A stretch of 64,000 nt of DNA. Origin: Heliocidaris tuberculata (Eukaryota > Echinodermata > Echinoidea > Camarodonta > Echinometridae). The stretch is taken from the NCBI GenBank assembly GCA_025618425.1, contig CM046847.1:11633468-11697467 (forward strand), in the 5' to 3' direction. The notes under the pieces were generated by a model. That model saw nothing but the letters and a program-made list of their open reading frames with translations, did not search any database and had not been told where the DNA came from. How positions within the stretch are numbered: position 1 is the stretch's first letter; each line of letters begins with the position of its first letter. Shown piece by piece: positions 48,501 through 60,518 of the stretch. A program made the position numbers and the translations under genes.

Positions 48501-50398
48501 TCCTTTCATCTTCAATCAAGAATTCTTTCAAAAGATGAGTTAATATTTGGGATACTCATAATTATGAGGATAAAGCTTTCTATTAAAAAACTTAACTTCA
48601 ATATGAATCCTGGAAAATCAAATATAAACAAAATTGGTGAGGAAAATTCAATTAATACATTGGAATGAAAAGAATATAATGATGATTGAATGGTTATTAC
48701 CCACAAGCTGGGTAAAATAATAAAGCTTATTGACTCTATGACACTATTTACATATAAAATGTAAGCAGTGCTTTGCAGTGAAAAGGGGAAAGTTTTTGAC
48801 GATCTGTTCCAAAAAGGATAAAATTAATGAAGTTATGTAGTCTTATTTTCGTTAAATCATTACTTCAAGATGGTATAAGGTGCTCACTACCACATTACTT
48901 GCTTCAAAACAATATAATTACATCATTCATCGATTAAATAAATGTTCTATTTCCATTATTTCTTTGTGTTCTGAGATCCATTGACTCTATGGCAGAGCCT
49001 TTTAGTGATCAAGGACATTGGTTTGAACTTTTCAGTATGAGTTTCAAGCATAACAATTTTCAAGGATTAAACCCGTAAGGTTAAATATTACCCAGCATAA
49101 TAATAAAAGTTGTAGCTGAAGTTGATTAATCATCATCAAGCATCGCTAATAAAATCTCACTTTAAACGGAGAACAATCGTTGAATACAATTTGGTCATGA
49201 ACTACAAAGCTGTTTGCCCTTTCGCATGATTGATAGATCGACAGTGATAAAGAGTTTCAATTGTCTGGAATACCAACAACCCAGCAATAACAAAAATTAA
49301 TTCGTTAAAATTTCAGCTCATTTTCATTATGTACTCGTATTTGAACACAGTCGTATGAGTAGTAGTGTATCGCCATGAACGATCTCTAGAAGAACACTAA
49401 CTGAAATTATATTGGTTATTGATCACCTCAATAACTCAAAGTGTATAAAATGTTATAACCTAACATTTACCGGACAGTGTAAAAAGTTTTAAAATTATCT
49501 CGCAAGAATTGTTTATCCCAACGTAAATATTTGTTTACAAGTGGATAATTACATAGGTGCACTGAAACCATTGGATACAAACACGTTATAAAAGTCGTAC
49601 CCATATTTCAATATTAGTGAGGTAACGAAAACCAGATAAATTTAATAACGATACTTCATCTAGTTATACCATAAACACACATAAATCGTCTTGACAGAAA
49701 AATAAATGATATGGCAGGAAAAGCAGCTATTTGATGAGATTCCATCGGCTAATATAGTCACATGATTGCGCATACTGTGCGTCATTGGTTAACATGTGAG
49801 GGTGCTCAATCACGTGAATGTTTTCAAACCAGCTGCCGTCAGTCACTCGTTGCTCGCTTCTGCGGAATAATGTCATTTAAATTTGCACGGAAGATTTCAT
49901 GGAACAATATATACATATACTCGAATCTCATTTAAATGCAGAAGCGACTGGTGTGACATAGAGAATGTGCAGTTCACTAGATGCTTGATTCCCTCTGACT
50001 TAGATGCGCTGTAAAGCCGTAAAAACAGCTCACGTCGTTTACAGGTGACTTGCAGGAAGATGTCAGACGCGACTGGATACGCGTCTAATGTGGCGACGTT
50101 GCTCCATCAAATCAGAGTAACCGTTTTATCAGTTGAAGGGAATCGTGGCATTGGTGCAACTCAAGCATAATAAATAAATATTCATAGAAAACACTTCTTT
50201 GAAGTCGTTTGGTACAATATTAAATAAGAAATAATATAAATTACAAATCTTCATATAAAAATACTGTTAATAGTCAGCAATTCATGGAACTGTACATCCT
50301 TTCTTTTGCACAGAGTCCGCTGATATCCCCTTGGAGTCCTTTGATAAGTGCTCTCCTCACGGTTTCCACAACACATGAAGCCAGTCTAGAAGCAATCA
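44135..50398. other. No gene seen; region downstream of FGF
   Basis: Contains a TG run (45368-45388), CAT-rich DNA (45529-45785), a GA tract (46262-46321) and short TA runs. The part nearest the FGF stop probably includes its 3' untranslated region. The 170-codon frame at 45276-45788 is driven by the CAT repeats. Confidence 0.55.
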
Positions 50399-50731
50399 TC
50401 ACCTACGACCCTGTTCTAAATTTCTTCTCCTCCCGCCTTCACTCGAGCCCTCTTGAATGACTTTGTGGAGTTCGTTTAAGACGGCGACGTCTAAGACGTC
50501 GAAGAGATCTTCGTTGAGCCGGATGTCGTCATCGGCCGGCATAAACAAGAACTGTGATGGCTTGGTGTCCAACCTGGCCTTGGAAGCCTTTTTCGAGTCA
50601 CCGTTGCCTTTGAAGGCTAATACCCATGACGGGTTCTGAACAGATTCGAATCCATCATATCTCGAAAACACTGAGAAGGATTGTTGAAATACACAACTTG
50701 ATCCTCCTTCTTTTAGTCTCCTGTGTAAACT
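50399..50731 (-). CDS. Fibroblast growth factor (FGF8/17/18-like), terminal coding exon
   Basis: Encodes the C-terminal 110 residues and stop of a secreted FGF-family ligand, which would bind FGF receptors and heparan sulfate outside the cell. Seen: a polypyrimidine tract and CAG acceptor lie just above 50731, followed in phase 0 by a basic linker, then CVF (residues 13-15), a short loop, WVLAF (36-40), the basic GDSKKASKAR segment (44-53) and SQFLFMP (59-65). These align with the last exon of FGFs: the CVF strand, the W-Y/F-AF strand, the G-KKGSKTR heparin-binding loop and the HF-P strand. Odd points: the usual NNYxxY stretch is replaced by SRYDGFESVQNPSW, and the core is followed by an acidic, amphipathic-looking tail of about 45 residues (residues 66-110) ending in a basic cluster. 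No AATAAA lies within about 750 bp downstream; an ATTAAA on the minus strand at 49641-49646 is the nearest candidate polyA signal. The family call is strong; the subfamily call is weaker. Confidence 0.88.
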   Translation of the reverse strand, partial: SLHRRLKEGGSSCVFQQSFSVFSRYDGFESVQNPSWVLAFKGNGDSKKASKARLDTKPSQFLFMPADDDIRLNEDLFDVLDVAVLNELHKVIQEGSSEGGRRRNLEQGRR

Positions 50732-51246
50732 CTGCAAATTGAAAAAGAAAAGACAGGAAAGAAAATTAAATTTGAAATTATCAAATTAAGTATCAATTTG
50801 TGGCATTAGATGATAACCAGAGCACTTTGAATCTGACTTTTAATACATTTTTTTTTTTCAACAGAAGTTATGAAAGGATTGGCTAATACTTATACCCCTT
50901 GAAGTTCCATGGGCTTGTACAAATTATATAGGAACTTCAATTAACCTTGATTTCTAAAAAGTAAAATGTCTGAAAATCTGAATGCATTGCGTAAGGTATT
51001 GTAAGCTTTGCAAATGATAAGTATGGGAAAAAAATTCTTGTAAGAATTCTGTCCAATGGTTTTTGTGGTATGTGTTCGCAATACGCTCTTCCGGCTCTAT
51101 GTCCTTCGGATTATTGAAATATGTATATATCTACCATAACCTTGAGCGTATAGTCTAACCTATGTAATATCATACATTATAATTACGTCAGCAAAAAGTC
51201 TGTCAAGTGGTACGGGATGGACTTTTTGTAATTCCAGGGGAGAATA

Positions 51247-53215
51247 GGCCCGTCTTCATCAGCCCGAGTTTCCAAAATAGCCCGCTAATTCTGATCCGGG
51301 AAACTAACCCGATCAGAACTAGCTCGAGCTAGTTTGTAATGAAGACGCAATTAGCTGGCTATTTCGTGGGTTTCTAGCTCGAGCTAGAAGCCTAAGTCAA
51401 CTCGGGTTTTTTGGTGAAATAGCGCGCTATTTGGCGAATTAGCCCGCTAATTCGCAGGTGAAGACGCACTCGGGTTTTGACTCGGGTTAATTTATTCATG
51501 ACACCAATCCTAGAAATGTTATTTTCCTTATGTATTTCTTGATTTTCTTCTCTCTTTCCACCTTTTCCTTATGCATTTCTTTGTTTTTCCTTCTTTCTTT
51601 TTTCTCCTTATGTATTTCTTTGTTTTCCCCATTCTTTATTCTTCTTTCTCTTCTTATGTATTTCTTTGTTCTTCCTGCTATCCTATTTTCTTTATATATT
51701 TCTTGTTTTTCTTTTCTCTATTTGTCTTTTCCTTATGTATTTCTTTGTTTTTCCCATTTTCTGTTCTTCGATCTTGCTATCCTCTTTTCTTTGTTTATGT
51801 ATTTCTTTGTTCTTTCTGTCCTCTTCTCTATATTTCCCTATGTATTTCTTTATTTTTCTTTCTATTCTATATTTTCCTCATGTATTTCTTTGTTTCTTAT
51901 GTATTACTTTGTTCTTCCTTCTCTCTTTTTTCTCCTTATATATTTCTTTGTTTTCCCCATTATTTATTCCTTCTTTCTATTCTAATGTATTTCTTTGTTC
52001 TTCTTTCTCTCCTCTTCTCTTCATATGTATTTCTTTATTTTTTTTCTATTTTATCTTTTTCCTTATGTATTTATTTGTTTTCCCAATTTTTCATTCTTCT
52101 TTAATTTCTTATGTATTTCTTTGTTCTTCTTGTTATCCTCTTTTCTTTATGATTCTTTATGTATTTCTTTGTTTTCTTCTATCTTTTTATCCTTTCCTTT
52201 TGTATTTCTTTGTTTTCCTGTTGTCTACTCTTCTGTCTATTTATATGTATTTCTTTGTTCTTCTTTTTTACCCTCTTCCCTTTATATTTCTTTGTTTTCC
52301 TTCTCTATTTTTTAATCTTTTCCTTATGTATTTCTTTGTTTTCCCCATTTTCTGTTCTTCGATCTTGCTATCCTCTTTTCTTTGTTTGTTTATGTTTCTT
52401 TGTTTCTTTGTTCTTTCTGTCCCCTTCTCTTTATATTTCCTTATGTATTTCTTTGTTTTTCTTTCTATTTTATCTGTTTCCTTATGTATTTCTTTGTTTT
52501 TCTTTCAATTTTATCTGTTTCCTTATGTATTTCTTTGTTTTTCTTTCTATTTTATCTGTTTCCTGTTCTTCTTTCTATTTTATATGTTTCCTTATGTATT
52601 TCTTTGTTTTTTCTTTCTATTTTATATGTTTCCTTATGTATTTCTTTGTTTCTTATGTATTACCTTGTTTTTCCTTCTATTTTTTCTCCTTATGTATTTC
52701 TTTGTTTTCCCCATTATTTCTTCTTCTTTCTATTCTTATGTATTTCTTTGTTCCTCTTTCTATCCAGTTTTCTTCGTATTTCCTTATATATTTCTTTGTT
52801 TTTCTATTTTGTTTTTCCTTGTGTATTTCATTATTTCTTATGTATTACTTTGTTTTTTCTTCTCTCCTTTTGCTCCTTAAATATTTCTTTGTTTTCCCAA
52901 TTATCTATTCTTATTTCTATTCTTATGTATTTCTTTGTTTTTCCTTCTCTCTTTTTATCTTTTCCTTCTCTCTTTTTATCTTTTCCTTATGTATTTCTTT
53001 GCTCTTTTCTCTTCATTTATCCTATATATTTTAAAAAAATTTTCATCTTCGAAGTGCGCATGCTCTGAAGCTCGAGTTTATTCCAAGAACGAGCGGGAAT
53101 CGCTCGACTCGGGCTGATGGAGACGGGGTTTTTCAAACTCGGACTTTTTTCTCGAGAAGCGCTGATCGGGCTAGAATCTCGAGCTTGAGCAAACTCGGGC
53201 TGATGGAGACGCACC
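51247..53215. mobile_element. Inverted-repeat DNA element with internal minisatellite
   Basis: The left end (51247 onward) begins GG-CCGTCTTCATCAGCCCGAG and the right end (to 53215) is its inverted copy, with only two or three mismatches in about 25 bp. Both ends are bordered by TA (51245-51246 and 53216-53217), as expected for a TA target-site duplication. The 270-bp left subterminal region carries two copies of the palindrome CTAGCTCGAGCTAG (51319-51332, 51374-51387) and repeated GAAGACGCA and CTCGGGTT words; the right subterminal region carries similar CTCGAG/CTCGGGCTGATGGAGACG words. The interior is the minisatellite listed separately. No transposase frame is present, so I infer a non-autonomous DNA transposon sitting in the FGF intron. 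Confidence 0.7.
51515..53030. repeat. Polypyrimidine minisatellite, core CTTATGTATTTCTTTGTT
   Basis: About 1.5 kb of imperfect tandem repeats, each with a core close to CCTTATGTATTTCTTTGTT followed by a variable C/T-rich spacer, giving units of about 45-65 bp. All three plus-strand frames are largely free of stops because the array is pyrimidine-rich, which produces long Phe/Leu/Tyr/Ser-rich open frames (the longest is 404 codons, 51666-52880). These overlap one another in several frames and have no domain, so I treat them as repeat artefacts. Confidence 0.9.
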
Positions 53216-56200
53216 TATTGTGGTTAGAGCGATTTTTTGAGGAGGTAGAAATATCCTCCTAGGTAACCACCATTACTAGAGAGAGTACTGTTACTAGGAG
53301 GCTCGTGGAACCCTTGCCTCCAACCTGTTGATGAATGTTCAGTTGCAACAATCATGTCATAGGGCTTTGTATTGTCCCAGTGGAGGATGTATGACTGAAG
53401 CGTTACTGTACCTACGTGTCAAAAATAGCCTCAGGGTTCGATGGGCCTATAGTCTCTCCCTCCCTCTTTTTTCTCTCTCCTTTACTCGTACCTCGACAAT
53501 ATCCTATAAACATCTCCCTTGCGCACATTATGCATCTAATGATGACAATGCCCCACCGCGACCCCCTAACCAACCGATTCGTGGGCAAAAAACATAGTGG
53601 GATCTCTCATTTGACCCGTATTCATAAGACTTCCGGCGAGGCCTGTTCAGTAATTCATTGTCTAAACCTTCCAATGAAGCTTTAAAAAAAAAAAGGTGTT
53701 TTCCACCCTGCCATTTTTCTTTCTATGTACTTGGGTCTGCATATGTAAATTGGCGGTATAGATTTTGTCGGGGAGGGAGAGAACCACAGATCCCTCTCTT
53801 AGCGTTCATGTCACGAAAGGGACTGCTGAGAGGGTTTTGACCTTGGGTTTGTCCTGTTTCTGACTCCAAAAGGTATTAGATTTTCTCCCCGCAGGGGAAA
53901 ACGGAGGATGTCGTTTTTTCTGCTGCCTGCGTATAACTCTCGTTAGCCACCGACTCCTTGGATGGTTTGTTCTTATGCGTATACTGTTATACCAGATCTT
54001 AAACCCATTTTGAACCTGAAGTACATCTGTACAGCTTTGATAAACTGCAGAAGTGAATAAAGCTTACTGAATTAGCTCATACATCTGAAGCTGTCTTTTG
54101 ATCGAAACGATAGTTGAGGTTTCCATTCTTAATTTTTAAAAAATGAAATGCAAAATTGATTCTCTTTAATAAGAACTGGTAGTTCTTCAAGGATGAACTA
54201 CCAATCAAAACCATACGAAATCGACGAGTGTACGTTTTCGTTGCACTTTTGTTATGTCGAAGGTATGTGCCAATAATGTTGATACATTTGCAGATGTTCA
54301 ATTCAACAAATAAACATTCAACACAATTGAATAAAATGCACTTCAGCCATCTATCTATACCTACAGAAAGCACAAAGCTATTATTTCTAATCACTTATTG
54401 GTCGATCTTGACGTCGGGTACAGCTTTAATTAAACAAATTGACTCGGCTCATTTTCGTACTTGAACTGCTACACATGACATAGTATTGTTTGTGTACGAG
54501 GTCCTGATTTTTCGCTCTTCGTTTTCTTTCATTTTTTCCGCCATGAGTACTGCTTTAATTCGGGTCAACCCGAGACACTCTAACTGAAGTGTCTACAGGG
54601 TTCACGGTGCCAGTGAACGTAAGTTGAAGTTCGCAAAGCTTTTGTAACCCCGTTTGTTCAATATTGCTTGAGGACGACCATAAACATACAACTGAACAGG
54701 TACAAACTTAAAGCAATAATTATTTCAAATTATATATTTCTCTTTCTATTGTATTCTATTAACCTTGGTCGATTGTTTGTCCTTGAGGTGTATTTGATTA
54801 AAGAGGAATTTATCAAATTGCATGTTTAAGAATAATATGTGATATCCTCTCATGGAAATGGACACAAAAATAACGAGAGAGATCTACATGTATTAATCAA
54901 AGCAGATCTCTGTGGGTTAAGTACTGTTTTGTCTTTGACAAATCTTGACGTCGAAATCTATAAAGTCATATTTTGAATATATGGTAAAATATGCAGTGAA
55001 AAATCAAATGATTATTTCACAATATCCGTGAAGTAATTTTATGTATGTAAGCATTTTTTGGATCTAAGTTGTTTAAAAGATAAGTAGATTAAATAGCGGA
55101 AAATTTGTTTTCCAGCTTAGTTTCCTTGTAGATCCCGTTTCGTAGAAAGATCTGTGCTTCTCTCACTGTGATTCTCTTGGGAAATGAATGAATTTATAAT
55201 AATGTTCATGCGCATTTCAAAGGAGAGAAGCAACATTCAATAAAACGATTTAAATTATTCTAGTAAACTCTAAATCTAGGTACATCTAAACCATGTAAAC
55301 CTTTACCAGGGGATTTATAAAATGTGCTCAGTCAAACGAAATAATCTGTGCCTATTCCTCGATACCATCACAAAGGCCTATGGTCTCTACGCACGCAAAG
55401 AATGAAATCGTATTTATTTTCACATCGAACCTTTGTTTTTTCCTTTGTTTTGAAGGAGGAGGAGGAAAGAGGTATATAGTAGGGCGAAGGCCATAGCAAA
55501 CCACAGCGACGTCCATATCATACCATAAAAACAAACAACTTTAAACTAAGCAAGTGGTCTGGAATAGGATGACAATAATTATCGCTGATGACGGGCTAAG
55601 TTCATGGGCATAATAATCTTCGCAATAATAATATTGATATAAAAGACTAATTAGTCTTCTGAAAAACTCATTCGTTTTAGTCTTTGAGATGCCATCTAGT
55701 CAGCCATCAGGCTCGGTGAAAATTGGTATATTATTTCGCAAGGAAATAAGAAACGTAAAGGTATGAGAAATTGATGGCCTGATTATTACAATTCAATTGA
55801 CTTGGTTTTTTTTATCATGTCTAAATGCGTTTTTATTCTTTTCGTAGTGATAGTACCCACCTACGGGCTGTGAATGGTATTTCAAACTGTTTCATGGACT
55901 AAATATGAATGGCTTTAGATTTATTACCATGACATAGCTTATTGGTAATGAAAAAACAGCCATGAACCTTATTATAACTTGGGATTTCCGGTTCTTTGTG
56001 CCAGATCTTTCCGATTTCTAGCCAAATTAGCCCTGGTGATGCATTCCGTCGTATCACATTCAACAGGATAAAAGGATGATTAATGAATGATAATCATACA
56101 CGCAGTATGACATTTTTTCTCAGGAAGGTGGTGACAGGTTTTTCTTTACATGATATCATCTCCATATTCCCCCTTTAAAATAAATTGGCAGTATTTACCG

Positions 56201-57019
56201 AAGACCTACATCTTGGCATTATGTACCATAGCACTGCCGAACTGTTTTGTGAGCGGGGAACACAAGTACCTTTCTATTTGCTCAGTACACACATTCAAAC
56301 AGCTACAGTTTACTCTACACAGTGATGGCTATAGGGCAATAGGGAAATTCGTCAGACCATGCTAAGAGAAAAGGGCCATGTTTAAAGCCCTTTTGTTGTG
56401 AAACATGACTCTATCGGCTCAAAATTCACCATACTCTAAGGTCCTCCGTAGTAGATGAACTTTGTAGCTAGTTCTGACAATGGCTTTACATGTATTAACT
56501 TGCAATTGCTTCAGTATAGTTTTAATCCCTATAAGTGGAACGGAATAGTATAAATAAACTACAAGCAGCTGGAGCATGTAGAGTCATTTTAAGAGCCAAA
56601 TATCAAGGCAGGTTCCTTAGGCATGTTAGGGGTTTGTAAATTTTCCTCCCTAACTGGTAGAATAAACTTGTACCCTTTCCGCAATCAATATATTAACATC
56701 TCTGATCACTACCTATGAAAAACCAACACCACTGCAAAATAATCATCTATGACAGTCTTCCTTGTTTTTTAAAATTTTTTATTAAAAAAATAAACTGATT
56801 ACAACTGGTAATCAACGGGGTTTTAACTTTCAACATATTTCATATAATGTCATTAAGTTTAAAAACTGATTGTTTAATAAACCAAGTGCCTTCTATCCAA
56901 TCTCAACAACGTTGAAAGATTTGTTGTTATCTTCCCAAATTAGATATGTGATGATCTATTTTCTTCTTTACGTCTTGCATTTAGAGGAAACAAAGGGAGA
57001 AAAATAAAGAGGGACTTAC

Positions 57020-57126
57020 CTTTGCTATTAATTCTCCCTTGCCGTTGACGCATAAATAATTTTTTGATTTATTTCCTTGTATTAATACCCTGCTGTCGAA
57101 GTCTATCGTCGTTACTAGTAATTGTG
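57020..57126 (-). CDS. Fibroblast growth factor (FGF8/17/18-like), internal core exon
   Basis: A 107-bp internal exon upstream of the terminal FGF exon. Seen: acceptor TTCCACAG just above 57126, donor AAG|GTAAGT at 57020/57019, and an open frame that starts with two bases completing a codon and ends in phase 0, matching the phase-0 start of the exon at 50731. The 35 complete codons include QLLVTTIDF, SRVLIQG, YLCVNGKG and ELIAK. From family knowledge, FGF8/17/18 proteins carry (K/Q)L(I/L)VETDTFGS-RV-(I/V)(R/K)G and Y-CMN-KGKLI(A/G)K at this place, and I recall this FGF8 exon being 107 bp against 104 bp in several other FGFs. This supports the subfamily call. The partial first codon would read xCA, where FGF8/17/18 have Ala. 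It is too short to stand out as an open frame and was found by following the terminal exon upstream. Confidence 0.88.
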
Positions 57127-60100
57127 CTGTGGAACAAACAAACAAAATGAAACTACGATGAGTAATTCTAATTCAACAACTTCAAGAGAAAAGTATGATA
57201 CAAGTACCAAGACATAAAGTTTGTTCTTGTAGTCAATGTGCCGGTTCTTTTTCTGCATTTTGAAAGTGATCCGAAATGAATCTTAAAAAGTGATTTGAAT
57301 TTTGGCTCATCCACTTTATTTTAGCAATCAAGGTCAAGTAAAGCAAGCATCAGACATTTCTAGAACAGCAAAAATGTGAACAAATATACTCATATCACTA
57401 TTGGTTTTAGTTTTAACCTTTTAAAAAAGAAACATTCGTGTAAATTATCATTACCAAAAATGGTGAACTCATTTTCACATAATATCGTGTATACCGAAAG
57501 ATATTGGTCATATGTATTAAACTTTTACATTACTTCTTAGGATTTATATCTTTGTGAATCTTTCTTAATACTTATATTCTCTCGACCCCTTCACCTTCCC
57601 CCTCTTTTTCATCTTTTTATTCGTCTCATTTCGCCTCTGTTTGTCCCCTCTCACCCCCTCAATTTTCGCTTTCCATCAAAATGTTTCATCCATTCACAAT
57701 CCACTCTCTGAGAGTTTGACTACAAACCACATCAGACACGACCGTCCCCCACATGTCCCCCATTCCCTTAGGTGTCGCCTTCCAAAGTTAACAAACCCCT
57801 GCTGGAAAATGACCGTGTACATTCATTTTTGGTACCTTCTAAAACATCCAGCATGAGACACCCCGAAGACCAGTACTAACACTCTACAACAAGTCCCCTC
57901 GTCGGACCAAGTCCCTCGGTGACTCACGACGTACTTTTAGGCGGCTACACCATCAAAACTAGTTTCCTCTTTCTATTCCCGTTCTCTCACTCTTTCTCTG
58001 CCTCTCTCTCTCCCTCTTCCGTTCCCCTTTCTTCTTCTCAGTCCTTATTCACGGAGCTTCATCTAGCTCATGTCATACAATCTCCTAATTAATTTAATCA
58101 ACACCACTTGGCGGCATCCTAAGTTTAAAGTTCAATAATTCATTCCCTCTACGGCGCGTCAAGACTCCTCTAACGCCCGTACATCGACGAGTTAATGCGC
58201 AGACAACTTTACAGAAGGGATTTTCTCACTTTTTTCCTCTTAACTTCTTCCTTTCTCCGAAGAAATGGGGATTTAGCTCTTTTCTTGCTCGAACAGGAGA
58301 CCAGAGTACTTAGAGCCAATATACTCGGGATCTTTAGCCGTTGAACTAATTCACCACCAATAGCTCGGGGATGGAATTTCACTGGCTTTTGTCGCAATAT
58401 CGTGACTTAGTTGCAAAGCACCAGGGCTTGATGGAGAATAATTCTCGTTGCCCGCGGGTCATTTACTCAGGCCAGTCACTTTTGCAGTTCAAAGGCGAAA
58501 ATGAGAACAAATTCCATACAGACTTTCCTTTTTTACCCAGTTTAGTTCTTGGCAAGCTACAAAGCACTGTTGCGGTGCGCTTTCATACACACAGGTTCAA
58601 AGAAGTTCGCGGTACAGCAATTAAGGTGTTCATCAACAGAAAACTGTAGCCGAGATTTAGCAAAAGATAAATACTACTAATGAATAGCCTCTTAAAGCTA
58701 AATTCCTTGATATTTAAGATAAAAATATATCCCTAATTTCACACTTTGAATCACCTTCGTCCTCGCGAATTCGGAACTATATTTTGTATTAAATGCTCAT
58801 TTATAAGGAAAACTGTCTCTTTTGGTATTGATGTAGGCTAAAATACTTTGTCCCTACATTCAAAAGTTTTCTACTTTTATCAAACTAAAATCATTTTCCT
58901 TATTGCACGGTGGTATCTGACACCCTTAAGGCCATTTTAGACGACCTCGTTTAGTTTGTCATCCTCTCTGATGGACAAAATCCTGTGTCACACCAATAAT
59001 TTGGGGAACACATTCATGTGTGTGATTGATTTCATGCACAATATGGTTGAACAAACATCGTTTAGTGGTAGTATTGATACCGGGGCTCCCTCGACAGGGA
59101 CCCAACAGGTCCCAATTCATCCAGGTGGTGTGGGAAGGACGTCGGCAGCGGAAGACAGTGGTGCAGTTTTCCACACCTCTACCACAAAAGACACCGCTCA
59201 GCTCCAGCGCTTGAATCAAATTCGCAGTATACAATTCAGTCCACAATGTATGTTTTTTGATAATCGAGGCATCACATGCTGTTCAAACTGACACGACCCC
59301 ACCCCCTCCCCCATAAAAAGTAAAGGGTCATTGGTCTGAACAAAAATGGTATTTGTCATATTTTTGCATAGAGACTGAACTGAGCTCAGATCCATCATAG
59401 AGACAGAACGAACAATCAACAGGCCCATGCAAAGATGTATTCATCAATTTAAAAAAATCCTAAATTGTTTTCTTTCCACAAACGATATTCTAAATTCTGA
59501 CTAAACTTCAATGTAAGAGCTTATTTTCTACTGAAGAATTATCAAACCCCTGTCCTATTGGCCCAATTCTACCTCATTGTTTAATCATTGTAATGTCATT
59601 CAGTGACGCGACCTAAACAATGACTCCCGGGAGTTTTCAATATGCAGATGGATGTTTGATACCAGCTCACTTCTCTTCTCTCTGAAAAAGTCCCCACTTC
59701 ACAAACTGCATACTTTAACATCTGCACGCCTTGCGCGGAGGCTAGAGGCATGTGAATTTAGCGGTTGTTGTTTACATTACGTAATCTGCTGTGACCTGAA
59801 ACAAGGACACTCATCAACGTTGATTTACGCTCAGCAGATACCTCAGACAGTCGCGTGGCACTGGGAAAGACATTAACCCCACATTATCACCCCCGGGAGA
59901 CCAGGCACGTGAGCGGTGTCCCGTTAGATGTGGGAGGGAAACCCAGCCAATAGTCTTTGTTTTAAAGACCCTAAAGGGTACAACTGCACCGCAGACATAC
60001 TGAATACACGCAAGGTTATGCGCTGACCACATATTCATATCGGAAACCTTATTAGAATCGTGTTGATTGGCAAAGAAATCACAAGCATTGTAAAAACCAA

Positions 60101-60342
60101 GCGTTATTTGATTCAACGGAGGTCTGATTCCCTTATAGGTTAATTTCGAATGATATCTTATTAGAGATGTGTCTGGAAATACGCTATGCACCGCAGTACT
60201 TATAGATCGTAATTCATTTAGTGTTCGCGTGGACCTAGTACTTAACCGCAATCATGAGATATTTATAATGCATGTAGCTATAAAATGTGATTTTCCATCC
60301 CACTTGTTCGTTGACGTATATTTAACAATCGGATACTAGAAC

Positions 60343-60374
60343 CAAGGAGTTATCAGTTCTGTGATAACTCCTTG
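60343..60374. repeat. Perfect 13-bp hairpin
   Basis: CAAGGAGTTATCA (60343-60355), a 6-base loop, then its exact reverse complement TGATAACTCCTTG (60362-60374). Not followed by a T run. Function unknown. Confidence 0.85.
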
Positions 60375-60451
60375 CTATAACGTAGATGACAAAGATGCCA
60401 TGAACTTGTGTCGACTTCATGGAATCGAAGACGTACGAGCCTGAGAATCCC

Positions 60452-60454
<3 letters not shown>

Positions 60455-60515
<61 letters not shown>
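60455..60515. repeat. (TA)n array
   Basis: A pure TA dinucleotide run of about 61 bp in the presumed upstream FGF intron, about 80 bp from the hairpin at 60343-60374. Confidence 0.95.

Positions 60516-60518
<3 letters not shown>

Larger units (their letters stand above)
50732..57019 (-). other. Intron between the two FGF exons
   Basis: A 6,288-bp GT-AG phase-0 intron: donor GTAAGT at 57019-57014 and acceptor TTTGCAG at 50738-50732 (minus strand). It holds the ~2-kb inverted-repeat element with internal minisatellite at 51247-53215. Outside that element I see AT-rich unique sequence and no further exon. A direct 104-107 bp FGF exon alternative was not seen in this interval. Confidence 0.8.

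Noticed and set aside
51666..52880. 404-codon open frame rich in Phe, Leu, Tyr and Ser, looking like a membrane protein
   Set aside because: It lies entirely in a pyrimidine tandem array that is nearly stop-free in several frames. There is no domain and the composition follows from the repeat.
58285..58375. tRNA-like stretch on the minus strand (GGTGAATTAGTTCAACGG ... TGTTCGAGC)
   Set aside because: The B box is degenerate and no cloverleaf or SINE body follows.
59814..60251. 145-codon frame on the minus strand in the FGF upstream region
   Set aside because: No FGF or other domain resemblance and no splice context; length is within chance expectation.
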